Source of the DNA: Ruminococcus sp.
GTDB lineage: Bacteria > Bacillota_A > Clostridia > Oscillospirales > Ruminococcaceae
Assembly (NCBI RefSeq): GCF_016283395.1
Contig: NZ_JAEEMU010000039.1
Span: 77,446-141,445 of the forward strand
Reading direction: 5' to 3'
DNA: 64,000 bases
Shown here: positions 1 through 7,174 of the stretch, one piece after another
Layout: every line of letters begins with the position of its first letter
Numbering within the stretch: position 1 is the first letter of the stretch
Position numbers and translations under genes: made by a program
The notes under the pieces: generated by a model
Databases searched by the model: none
What the model was told of the DNA's origin: nothing
The model's input: the letters and a program-made list of their open reading frames with translations, nothing else

Positions 1-2
1 AG

Positions 3-518
3 CTCGACGGACAGGTAGTTCAGGTAATTGAATTCCAGCACGTTAAGCCAGGTAAGGGTGCCGCTTTTGTAAGAACTAAATACAAGAACGTAATCACAGG
101 TTCAGTTGTTGAAACTTCTTTCAACCCAACTGCTAAGTTCCCAACAGCATTCGTTGAGAGAAAGGATATGCAGTACAGCTACAACGACGGCGAGCTTTAC
201 TACTTCATGGATCTTGAGACATATGAGCAGGTTCCGATCAGTGCATCTACACTCGGCGACAACTTCAAGTTCGTTAAGGAAGAGATGATCTGTAAGATCC
301 TTTCATACAAGGGCAACGTTTTCGGCGTTGAGCCACCTAACTTCGTTGAACTCAAGGTTACACAGACTGACCCAGGTTTCAAGGGTGATACAGCTACAAA
401 CGCTACAAAGCCTGCTACACTTGAGACAGGTGCAGAGATCAAGGTTCCGCTCTTCATCGATGAAGGCGAGATCATTCAGGTCGACACAAGAACAGGCGAG
501 TATATGTCAAGAGCATAA
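3..518 (+). CDS. efp: Elongation factor P (5' end cut off by window)
   Basis: EF-P binds the ribosome between the P and E sites and relieves stalling at polyproline stretches. The open frame runs in from the window start with 171 residues, so roughly the first 15-17 residues are missing compared with the usual ~185. The modifiable loop VKPGKG is near the start (about bases 48-60), and the OB-domain signatures [16 protein letters not shown] and the C-terminal [11 protein letters not shown] are all clear. The next gene follows 45 bp downstream on the same strand, probably in one transcript. Confidence 0.97.
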   Translation, partial: LDGQVVQVIEFQHVKPGKGAAFVRTKYKNVITGSVVETSFNPTAKFPTAFVERKDMQYSYNDGELYYFMDLETYEQVPISASTLGDNFKFVKEEMICKILSYKGNVFGVEPPNFVELKVTQTDPGFKGDTATNATKPATLETGAEIKVPLFIDEGEIIQVDTRTGEYMSRA

Positions 519-563
519 GCTCACCATTTTATAAAGACTTTATTTTGAGAGGAGGAGCTTGTT

Positions 564-1034
564 ATGAAGCTTACCGAGAAAATGTCATATTTACAGGGAC
601 TTATCGACGGTCTTGAGATCGATTCTTCCACTAAGGAGGGAAAGGCTCTCATTCAGATGTCAGAGGTAATGTCCGAAATGGTAATGTATGTTGAGGATCT
701 TCAGTCACAGGTCGATGAGCTCACAGAGCTTTGCGATATCCTTGATGAGGATCTCGGAGCTGTTGAAGATGATTTCTATGAAGATCTTGACAGCGATGAG
801 GACGACGATGATGAAGATTGGGACGATGATGACGAGTTCGATTTCGATGATGACGATGATGAGCTTTACGAGATCACTTGCCCTACCTGCGGAGATACTA
901 TCCTTCTTGATGAGGGGATGATTGAAGAGGGTTCTATGAAATGTCCTAATTGTGATGAGCTCCTTGAATTTGATTACGATGACCTCACTATTGAGGATTT
1001 CGAGGACAAGGCTGAAGAGCCTGAAAAGAAGTAA
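564..1034 (+). CDS. CD1247-like protein with acidic linker and zinc ribbon
   Basis: 156 residues. The N-terminal ~65 residues (MKLTEKMSYLQGLIDGLE) match the CD1247 N-terminal domain often found beside efp in Clostridia. A very acidic stretch of Asp and Glu (about residues 70-108) follows, then a zinc-ribbon-like CPTCG...CPNC pair (about 112-133). A strong RBS (GAGGAGG) precedes the ATG. The function is unknown. The efp neighbour suggests a link to translation, but that is inference only. Confidence 0.8.
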   Translation: MKLTEKMSYLQGLIDGLEIDSSTKEGKALIQMSEVMSEMVMYVEDLQSQVDELTELCDILDEDLGAVEDDFYEDLDSDEDDDDEDWDDDDEFDFDDDDDELYEITCPTCGDTILLDEGMIEEGSMKCPNCDELLEFDYDDLTIEDFEDKAEEPEKK

Positions 1035-1053
1035 TCAGCTTTATAAAAAACAG

Positions 1054-1092
1054 GCTGCGGATAGAGTTATCTTCCGCAGCTTTAATTTTTTT
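1054..1092 (+). terminator. Rho-independent terminator of the efp operon
   Basis: Arms GCTGCGGA (1054-1061) and TCCGCAGC (1073-1080), followed by a T-rich tract, 20 bp after the stop codon. Confidence 0.85.
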
Positions 1093-1112
1093 CGGAATTT
1101 TTTATTTTTTTC

Positions 1113-1135
1113 TGTAACGAAAGTTTTGTATCGTA
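1113..1135 (+). promoter_or_regulatory. Candidate ECF-type promoter of the sigma operon
   Basis: TGTAAC (1113-1118) and CGTA (1132-1135) resemble the -35 and -10 of ECF sigma promoters of the TGAAAC/CGTA class. The 13-bp spacer is shorter than the usual ~16. It lies just upstream of an ECF sigma gene, which would fit autoregulation. Confidence 0.35.
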
Positions 1136-1162
1136 GTCTTATAGTTGAAGGCGGTGAGAAGT

Positions 1163-1651
1163 ATGAGTCAGGTCGAAGAGCTCTACAAAGACTATTTTCA
1201 TGATGTATTCCTGTATATACGGTCGTTGTCTGCTGATGAAGCACTTGCTGAGGATATTACTCAGGAGACATTTTTCAAGGCTATAAAGTCTGTTGACAAA
1301 TTCCGCGGTGACTGTGATATAAGAGTATGGCTGTGTCAGATAGCAAAAAATCTGCTGTATACACACAACAAGAAGCAAAAACGCTATACGGGAGAGGAAG
1401 TTCCCGAGACAGTTGCCGATACTTCCGTGACTATGGAGGAACTTCTTGAAAACAGCCAGCAGTCAATGGAAATACACCGTGTACTTCATACTCTTGTCGA
1501 ACCTTACAAAGAAGTATTTACCCTGAGAGTGTTCGGAGAACTGAGTTTCCGACAAATTGGTGATATCTTTGGAAAGACTGAAAGCTGGGCGCGAGTGACA
1601 TTCCACCGTGCAAAGCTGAAAATAATAGATGAACTGGAGGTACAGAAATGA
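1163..1651 (+). CDS. ECF-type RNA polymerase sigma factor
   Basis: 162 residues, the normal length for an ECF sigma factor. Region 2 (YKDYFHDVFLYIRSL, then EDITQETFFKAI) and region 4 (TLRVFGELSFRQIGDIFG, then SWARVTFHRAK) are both visible. The ATG at 1163 is chosen over an upstream TTG at 1145 because GGCGGTGAG sits at the right distance before it. The stop overlaps the start of the anti-sigma gene by ATGA, so the two are translationally coupled. The product should direct RNA polymerase to a small stress or envelope regulon; the signal is unknown. Confidence 0.92.
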   Translation: MSQVEELYKDYFHDVFLYIRSLSADEALAEDITQETFFKAIKSVDKFRGDCDIRVWLCQIAKNLLYTHNKKQKRYTGEEVPETVADTSVTMEELLENSQQSMEIHRVLHTLVEPYKEVFTLRVFGELSFRQIGDIFGKTESWARVTFHRAKLKIIDELEVQK

Positions 1652-2304
1652 AAAACTGCGATATGATAAAGGATCTGCTTCCGCTGTATGCTGACGATGT
1701 TTGCAGTGAGGAGAGCAGAAAGGCAGTTGAGGAGCATATAAACAACTGCCCCGACTGTAAAGCGGAGCTTGAAAAGCTCGGTAAAAACGTCACTGTGAGC
1801 CATCAGAAGGACGCTGAGGTACTCAAACGTATAAAGAGGCGTCTGCGCATTGAGAAGCTTGTGGTGAGCCTTATAAGCGTTCTGGCTATATGCGGAATTC
1901 TGCTTTACGGACTTGTATATTGCATAAATGATTACAAGTCAATGGATATGGAGAAGTACAAGATACTTGAAAATGTAAGCGTCAGCGAGCATGATAATGC
2001 CGTATGGCTCGATATAAAAGGGTATGCTGCATCATTTGATATAGATGTACCGACTTTAAGCGATACAAACGGTAAACATCTTGGAATTGACGATGATTTT
2101 GACAGTGAAAAGAAGAACGGATACGGTATTACTCTCAAACAGCGCAGGATAGATGATTTTACGTTCAATCCCACAGGAAGTCTGAAAAGCTTTGAGATGA
2201 AGATCTTTGACCTTGATGAAAAGAAAGATATGATGAAGGTCTTTTACTACGATGATGTAAACAACAAAGAGTATATTTTATGGGAGCGTGATCAAAATGA
2301 CTGA
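1648..2304 (+). CDS. Membrane anti-sigma factor with zinc-finger anti-sigma domain
   Basis: 218 residues. The N-terminus has a zf-HC2 type HxxxCxxC motif (EEHINNCPDC, about residues 31-40), the sigma-binding and zinc-binding module. One transmembrane helix follows at about 71-92, then an extracytoplasmic region of ~125 residues with no recognised family. It overlaps the sigma gene by 4 bp and presumably holds that sigma factor at the membrane until a signal releases it. Confidence 0.88.
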   Translation: MKNCDMIKDLLPLYADDVCSEESRKAVEEHINNCPDCKAELEKLGKNVTVSHQKDAEVLKRIKRRLRIEKLVVSLISVLAICGILLYGLVYCINDYKSMDMEKYKILENVSVSEHDNAVWLDIKGYAASFDIDVPTLSDTNGKHLGIDDDFDSEKKNGYGITLKQRRIDDFTFNPTGSLKSFEMKIFDLDEKKDMMKVFYYDDVNNKEYILWERDQND

Positions 2305-2578
2305 GAGAAGGTTTAGTATACCGCTGATACTGCTTGCTGTGGTGTCATTTGGCATAGGCTTTTTTGGATTTGCAGTGGAAAGCATCGTATTTGCTGTGGG
2401 AGTTATAATAGCTTCGATGAAACTTCGTGAGAAATACCTTATAAAGATTCCCATAGCCATATGCATAGTATCTATCGTATTTTCGGCTGCATTCATTGCC
2501 TTTATGGTATATACGGGAATGAAAGGCGGTTATAACGATTACTGGCTCATGAAGCTAATATTCGGTGAACCTAAATAA
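2297..2578 (+). CDS. Small membrane protein of the sigma/anti-sigma operon
   Basis: 93 residues from the ATG at 2297, which overlaps the anti-sigma stop by 8 bp. An in-frame GTG at 2288 is a less likely start. About three hydrophobic helices cover residues 7-25, 27-43 and 52-73. No family is recognised. Position and coupling suggest it works with the anti-sigma factor. Confidence 0.6.
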   Translation: MTERRFSIPLILLAVVSFGIGFFGFAVESIVFAVGVIIASMKLREKYLIKIPIAICIVSIVFSAAFIAFMVYTGMKGGYNDYWLMKLIFGEPK

Positions 2579-2583
2579 TATGC

Positions 2584-2614
2584 TTGCCCCCCTCGGTGAA
2601 AGCCGAGGGGGCAA
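2584..2614 (+). terminator. GC-rich hairpin after the sigma operon
   Basis: Perfect arms TTGCCCCCCTCGG and CCGAGGGGGCAA with a short loop directly after the last gene. No T-run follows, so it may stabilise the 3' end rather than terminate. Confidence 0.55.
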
Positions 2615-2670
2615 TGTTGAAATATGGAATTAAATCATTAAAGCTTAACCACGGTGCTTATTATCTGTTA

Positions 2671-2885
2671 AATAAGGGACGCCCTCTCTTGCAGGGCGTC
2701 CCTCTTCCGAAAACAATTCACTGGATTGTTTTCGGAATTCACTCTTGCGGAGCGCCTTCGTATTATTTCGCTGTTATTTGAAAGCTGTGAACAGCGACCA
2801 AAGGCTCTGCCTCTGGACTCTGCCAAAGGAACACAGTCCCTTTGGAATCCCTTTCATACGTTCAGCAACTTTTTACGTAAAATTA
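2671..2885. repeat. Composite palindromic repeat block in gene-free stretch
   Basis: The gap 2579-2937 holds no convincing gene. Two perfect inverted repeats lie in it: AGGGACGCCCT/AGGGCGTCCCT (2675-2703) and CCGAAAACAAT/ATTGTTTTCGG (2707-2735). They are followed by a segment with internal CCAAAGG/CCTTTGG-type copies (about 2795-2855). It looks like stacked REP-like units. Confidence 0.6.
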
Positions 2886-2916
2886 ATTAAAAAGCCCCGA
2901 TGTAATAATTCGGGGC
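2886..2916 (-). terminator. Terminator of the GS-like/ANTAR operon
   Basis: On the minus strand GCCCCGA pairs with TCGGGGC (2894-2900 with 2910-2916) and a T-run follows, 22 bp after the ANTAR gene stop. Confidence 0.8.
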
Positions 2917-2937
2917 AAATTTTATAATATTATGTTT

Positions 2938-3507
2938 TTATTCATACTGTGCAAGAATTTTCAGAGCAGTTTCCAGTCTGGTCTGACGATTATTCATTGC
3001 TTGTTTTTCGATGTATTTATGAGCCTGGGGCTCTGTGAATTTGAGATACTTCATAAGCGTGGTCTTGGCACGGTTTATGGTGCGCATTTCCTCGATACGG
3101 TTCATTATATCTGCGTTTTCCTTTTTAACACCTGCCATGCGGACTCTTGCGGCGATAATAAGCCGTATTGTACGCTGAAGTTCCTCTCTGGTGACAGGTC
3201 TTGACAGTACGTTTACGCCGCTGTCTGAGACTCTGTCAGCGATATCTTCCGAAACATCGCTGCCGCAAATGAGTATCATACCTGCGGAGGTGGACTCCGC
3301 TATCATTTCTGCAAGCTCCTGACCGAATTCATCGGGCAGGGGCGTATTTATTATAACAAGCTCGGGTTCAGTCTCGTTTTTTACAAGTCGGCGGGCTTCA
3401 CTGCCGCTGACAGCAACAGCTGTCCTTCCGCAGCCTTCTATGCGCAGGAGCTGCTCGCAAAGTTCGGAAACTTCACTGTTTGAAGATACGATAATAGCTC
3501 TGTTCAT
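2938..3507 (-). CDS. ANTAR-domain RNA-binding antiterminator with degenerate receiver
   Basis: 189 residues. The N-terminal ~115 residues have a CheY-like fold pattern, but the phosphoacceptor position is Asn54 (VIINTPLP) where an Asp is expected. A short helical linker leads to a C-terminal ANTAR domain (about 130-188: INRAKTTLMKYLKFTE), which in AmiR/NasR/EutV proteins binds paired hairpins in nascent mRNA to block termination. It lies 8 bp after the GS-like gene and shares its transcript, so nitrogen control is the likely theme. Without a phosphoryl site, regulation is probably by protein contact. Confidence 0.88.
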   Translation of the reverse strand: MNRAIIVSSNSEVSELCEQLLRIEGCGRTAVAVSGSEARRLVKNETEPELVIINTPLPDEFGQELAEMIAESTSAGMILICGSDVSEDIADRVSDSGVNVLSRPVTREELQRTIRLIIAARVRMAGVKKENADIMNRIEEMRTINRAKTTLMKYLKFTEPQAHKYIEKQAMNNRQTRLETALKILAQYE

Positions 3508-3515
3508 AGTTTACC

Positions 3516-4808
3516 TCACACGAACTTGAAGTATGACTCTTCTTCAAACTTGTCCTTATCCGAAGCAGAGGAATAGTCCTGTATCTGTTTGTCAAGCTGT
3601 GCGAATATATTACTGCGTATTTCCTGAGATAGAGTATTTTTTACGAATATGCTTTCCTTAGCGATAGCTGCTGCCTCATCAAGTGAAGAGGGCAGCGGCT
3701 GAAGAAGTGAATTGTCAGAGCCGTTGTGCATAGCACTTTCAAAGAGAGAGCAGTCCTGAGACTGTATTCCCTCGATACCAGCTGCAAGGATAAGCTTGAA
3801 TGTGATATAAGGGTTGCAGCAAGCGTCTGCGGAGCGTATCTCAATACGGGGAGAGATACCCACAGGATTTGGAACACGTATAAGCTGAGCGCAGTTTTCC
3901 GACGACCAGTTGATATACTTAGGAGCATAGCCCATACCCAAACGCTTGTAGGAATTCGTTGTGCAATTAAGGAATGCGGTTATCTCACGCATTTTGCTGA
4001 GAACTCCCGATATGAAGCATTTACCCTCGAATGTCATATCATTCTGAGTATCAAAGATGTTTTCTCCGCCTTTTTTGAGACTGATGGATATGCTGAGTGC
4101 GCTGCCGTGCTCATCGGGCAGCGGCTTAGGCATAAATGAAGCGAAAAGACCGTTTTGAGCTGCTATGGATTTAACTACGGTCTTGTAGTGTACCATATTA
4201 TCGGCAGCAGTTATAGGCTCACTTTCGCGAAATTCGATCTCATTCTGTGCAGGACCGTGTTTATGGCAGGAGCTTTTCGGACTCATGCCCATTTCTTCCA
4301 ATGAGAGACAGATCTCACGTCTTGCGTTTTCGCACTTATCCAGCGGAGCAACATCCAGATAGCCGCCCTTGTCGTGAGGTATCTTTGTAGGCTCGCCGCG
4401 TTCGTCAAGTTCAAAGAGATAGAACTCGCACTTTGTACCCATTTCGCAGGAATATCCGTCAAGTCTGAGCTGATTGATATAGTTGGTCAGCTCTGTACGC
4501 ATATCGCCTACATAGTCGCTTCCGTCCATGTTTTTGAGAGCGCAGAAGAAGCGGACAACTCGTCCCGACTTAGGTCTCCACGGGAGAACGGAAAGTGTGG
4601 ATATGTCGGGCACGAGAAGCAGGTCGGAACAGCCCTCGGCGATACATGAAGCATCGAAAGGTATTCCGTACTCAAATGCTCTCGGCAGTTCATTAGGCAT
4701 GATAGCCACGTTTTTGAGATTGCCGAACATATCACAGAAAGTAAGTCTTATAAATTTTACGTCGTTCTCTTCAACGAATTTCAGTATCTCTTTAGGAGAA
4801 AAGCTCAT
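3516..4808 (-). CDS. Glutamine synthetase-like protein, catalytic residues degenerate
   Basis: 430 residues, similar to type I glutamine synthetase over its whole length but slightly shorter. Compared from memory with B. subtilis GlnA (Salmonella numbering in brackets), the metal ligands are changed: Lys126 (E129), Lys183 (E212) and Ser239 (H269). The flap Glu (E327) is deleted in GYAPK, and Cys306 replaces R339. Retained are Glu128, Glu190, Glu323 and Arg325. The fold signatures FMPKPL, NSYKRL and NPYITF are intact. GGAGG precedes the ATG. It is probably not an active ligase; pairing with the ANTAR gene suggests a glutamine or nitrogen sensor. No frameshift, so not a pseudogene. Confidence 0.85.
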   Translation of the reverse strand: MSFSPKEILKFVEENDVKFIRLTFCDMFGNLKNVAIMPNELPRAFEYGIPFDASCIAEGCSDLLLVPDISTLSVLPWRPKSGRVVRFFCALKNMDGSDYVGDMRTELTNYINQLRLDGYSCEMGTKCEFYLFELDERGEPTKIPHDKGGYLDVAPLDKCENARREICLSLEEMGMSPKSSCHKHGPAQNEIEFRESEPITAADNMVHYKTVVKSIAAQNGLFASFMPKPLPDEHGSALSISISLKKGGENIFDTQNDMTFEGKCFISGVLSKMREITAFLNCTTNSYKRLGMGYAPKYINWSSENCAQLIRVPNPVGISPRIEIRSADACCNPYITFKLILAAGIEGIQSQDCSLFESAMHNGSDNSLLQPLPSSLDEAAAIAKESIFVKNTLSQEIRSNIFAQLDKQIQDYSSASDKDKFEEESYFKFV

Positions 4809-4831
4809 TGAAAGACCTCCATTTTCAGCCG

Positions 4832-4905
4832 TTAGCCGTTAGTATTAGGGGACGGCGTTTTCAACGTCCCAATGTAGGGCGCACATTATGCGCTCGTTAA
4901 TTTTT
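4832..4905. repeat. REP-like hairpin repeats
   Basis: A TTAGCCGTTAG tract is followed by GGGACG...CGTCCC (4849-4870) and a second palindrome around GCGCACATTATGCGC (about 4879-4893). The same arrangement recurs at 33899-33978. Confidence 0.5.
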
Positions 4906-4909
4906 CTTT

Positions 4910-5368
4910 TTATTTCAATGCCATAACATATATCTGGCACGGGTTATCTTCGTCCCAGTAAGTGGGGAATACCTCGAACTCCTTGAAACCGCAGCTGAGA
5001 TAGAACAGATTGGTCCTGTCATAGTCCTCGTACTTTCCCATTTGTACTGTTTTCACCTGCATAAAGGAATAGCCGTTTTCGGTAGCGATAGCTTTTGCTT
5101 TATCAAAAAGCTGCCGTCCTATGCCGCTGCGGTGATACTCTTTAAGCACACCCATAACAGCCAGTTCAGCGGTATCCTTACCTGTTTCTTTCAGACAAAG
5201 GAAACCTACATATTCATCGTTTTCTTTAGCTGCTATAAAAATCCAGTCGGCACTGTCTCTTATGTACTGTTCGCGGCTCTCGTCCACCTCGAACCATTCT
5301 CTCAGCGATTCAAGGACTTTACGTGCAATTTTACTTTTTTCGTCTTTATCAAAGATCTGTTCGATCAT
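4910..5368 (-). CDS. GNAT-family N-acetyltransferase
   Basis: 152 residues, normal for a single-domain GNAT. Motif A, which binds the acetyl-CoA pyrophosphate, is seen as KEYHRSGIGRQLFDKA (about residues 95-110), preceded by a beta strand ELAVMGV. The C-terminal region reads as the usual fold (FYLSCGFKEFE). The substrate cannot be told from sequence. It lies 80 bp downstream of a second, unrelated GNAT gene on the same strand. Confidence 0.88.
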   Translation of the reverse strand: MIEQIFDKDEKSKIARKVLESLREWFEVDESREQYIRDSADWIFIAAKENDEYVGFLCLKETGKDTAELAVMGVLKEYHRSGIGRQLFDKAKAIATENGYSFMQVKTVQMGKYEDYDRTNLFYLSCGFKEFEVFPTYWDEDNPCQIYVMALK

Positions 5369-5448
5369 ATATTTTTACTCCAAAATATATTTGTAGGGGA
5401 CCCATTTCGGTGTTCCGCAAGTTGAGAGTTATGAACTGCTTAGATATA

Positions 5449-5976
5449 TCAGGATTTCTTAAGTGCTTCCCACTCCCTGCGTGTTATAGCATAGGCATAA
5501 GAAACAGTATTCTTTTCGTCAGGATATTCTTTGACTTTTTTCATTCCATTGGCAATAGCAGTAGAATATGAGGCAATATTGGTATATTTCATATAAGAGT
5601 ACAAACAATCGTATTTGGTATTTTCAAATGCCCAATCTCTGACTGCTCTTGCAGCTTCACTTCCTAAGCCCTTTCTCCAATACTTCTTATGAATGTGATA
5701 TCCTATTTCAGGCAGTAACTCTCCGTCAATATTCTGGATAGTGATTCCGCAGTCACCTATCATTTCACCGGTTTCCTTCAGAACTACCGCCCAGAGTCCG
5801 AATCCGTATTTAGCATAATTTTCAATATTCCATTGTATCCACCATCTGACTTTTTCTTCGTCAAATGGTTTGGGATAATGCTTCATAGTTTCTTCATCGG
5901 AAAGAATTTCATATAAAGGATCAAAATCGTCAAAAGTATATTCTCTCAATTTTAATCTCTCTGTTTCAATTATCAT
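5449..5976 (-). CDS. RimJ/RimL-type GNAT acetyltransferase
   Basis: 175 residues. It starts with the ETERLKLREYTFDDF signature of the RimJ/RimL (ribosomal protein N-acetyltransferase) group and has motif A as KKYWRKGLGSEAARA. The C-terminal NIASYSTAIANGMKKV is also typical. Members may acetylate protein N-termini or small molecules; the substrate here is unknown. Confidence 0.88.
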   Translation of the reverse strand: MIIETERLKLREYTFDDFDPLYEILSDEETMKHYPKPFDEEKVRWWIQWNIENYAKYGFGLWAVVLKETGEMIGDCGITIQNIDGELLPEIGYHIHKKYWRKGLGSEAARAVRDWAFENTKYDCLYSYMKYTNIASYSTAIANGMKKVKEYPDEKNTVSYAYAITRREWEALKKS

Positions 5977-6018
5977 TATTTACACCTAAAAATCCCGATC
6001 TCACTTATGAATAGGGGA

Positions 6019-7113
6019 TCAGACATTAAATCTGAACAGAACTATATCTCCGTCCTGCATAACATACTCCTTGCCCTCAAGGCGTACAAGTCCCTTTTCC
6101 TTAGCGGCAGCCATGCTTCCGCAAGCCATAAGGTCGTCATAGGAGATAACTTCCGCACGGATAAAGCCCTTTTCAAAGTCGGTATGTATCTTACCTGCTG
6201 CCTGAGGAGCCTTAGTGCCCTTTGTGATAGTCCATGCGCGGACTTCCTGCTTTCCTGCTGTAAGGTATGAGATAAGTCCGAGGAGTGAATAGCCCTCCTT
6301 GATGATACGGTTGAGACCTGATACTTCGAGACCAAGCTCGCTGAGGAACATAGCCTTGTCCTCGTCGCCCATATCTGATATCTCAGCTTCTATCTGCGCA
6401 CAGATAGGAAGTACAGCTGAGTGCTCCTCAGCTGCAAGTGCGCATACAGCTTTGTAATTCTCGTTTGTTTCGATATTGTTTGTGAAGTCTTCTTCACTGA
6501 GGTTAGCAGCATAGATAACAGGCTTTGCGGAGAGAAGAGGAGTTGACTTTATAAGCTCTCTTTCCTCGTCAGTGAAATCGAAGCCTCTTGCAGACTTGCC
6601 GTTCTCAAGGTGAGCCTTTAATCTTTCAAGGAACTCAGCCTCTGCAAGGTACTTCTTGTCGCCCTTAGCAGCCTTTTTAGCACGGTCGATACGTCTGTCC
6701 ACCATTTCGATATCTGAGAAAATAAGCTCCAGATTGATAGTTTCGATGTCGCGGAGAGGGTTTATACTTCCGTCAACGTGAATGATATTGGGGTCCTCAA
6801 AGCATCTTACAACGTGAACGATAGCATCGACTTCACGTATATCGGCAAGGAACTTGTTTCCGAGACCTTCGCCCTTTGAAGCTCCCTTTACGAGACCTGC
6901 GATATCAACGAATTCGAGAGTTGCGGGAGTGAACTTATCAGGCTCATACATCTCAGCAAGCTTGTCCAGTCTCTCATCGGGAACAGAAACGATACCAACG
7001 TTCTTCTCGATAGTGCAGAACGGATAGTTTGCTGATTCAGCACCTGCGTTCGTAAGTGCGTTGAAAAGTGTGCTTTTGCCAACATTAGGCAGACCAACCA
7101 TACCAAGTTTCAT
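6019..7113 (-). CDS. ychF: YchF/OLA1-family ATPase
   Basis: 364 residues, the family's usual length. An OBG-type P-loop GLPNVGKST lies at residues 7-15, followed by DIAGLVKGAS (G3) and a C-terminal TGS-like domain (RAWTITKGTKAPQAAG). YchF proteins hydrolyse ATP rather than GTP, bind ribosomes and are linked to oxidative stress control. The gene stands alone between hairpins, 30 bp from the GC-rich hairpin at 7143-7165. Confidence 0.96.
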   Translation of the reverse strand: MKLGMVGLPNVGKSTLFNALTNAGAESANYPFCTIEKNVGIVSVPDERLDKLAEMYEPDKFTPATLEFVDIAGLVKGASKGEGLGNKFLADIREVDAIVHVVRCFEDPNIIHVDGSINPLRDIETINLELIFSDIEMVDRRIDRAKKAAKGDKKYLAEAEFLERLKAHLENGKSARGFDFTDEERELIKSTPLLSAKPVIYAANLSEEDFTNNIETNENYKAVCALAAEEHSAVLPICAQIEAEISDMGDEDKAMFLSELGLEVSGLNRIIKEGYSLLGLISYLTAGKQEVRAWTITKGTKAPQAAGKIHTDFEKGFIRAEVISYDDLMACGSMAAAKEKGLVRLEGKEYVMQDGDIVLFRFNV

Positions 7114-7142
7114 ATTTATTTCTTACCTTTCTTATCATATGT

Positions 7143-7165
7143 TTCCCCGCCTGTAAGGCGGGGAA
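7143..7165 (-). terminator. GC-rich hairpin between the EAL gene and ychF
   Basis: Perfect 9-bp arms TTCCCCGCC and GGCGGGGAA with a 5-nt loop, 9 bp after the stop of the upstream minus-strand gene. There is no T-run, so termination is likely but not certain. Confidence 0.55.
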
Positions 7166-7174
7166 CTGAATACT

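Noticed and set aside
3516..4808. Calling the GS-like gene a pseudogene
   Set aside because: Frame is open, RBS good and fold motifs kept; losses are confined to catalytic positions.
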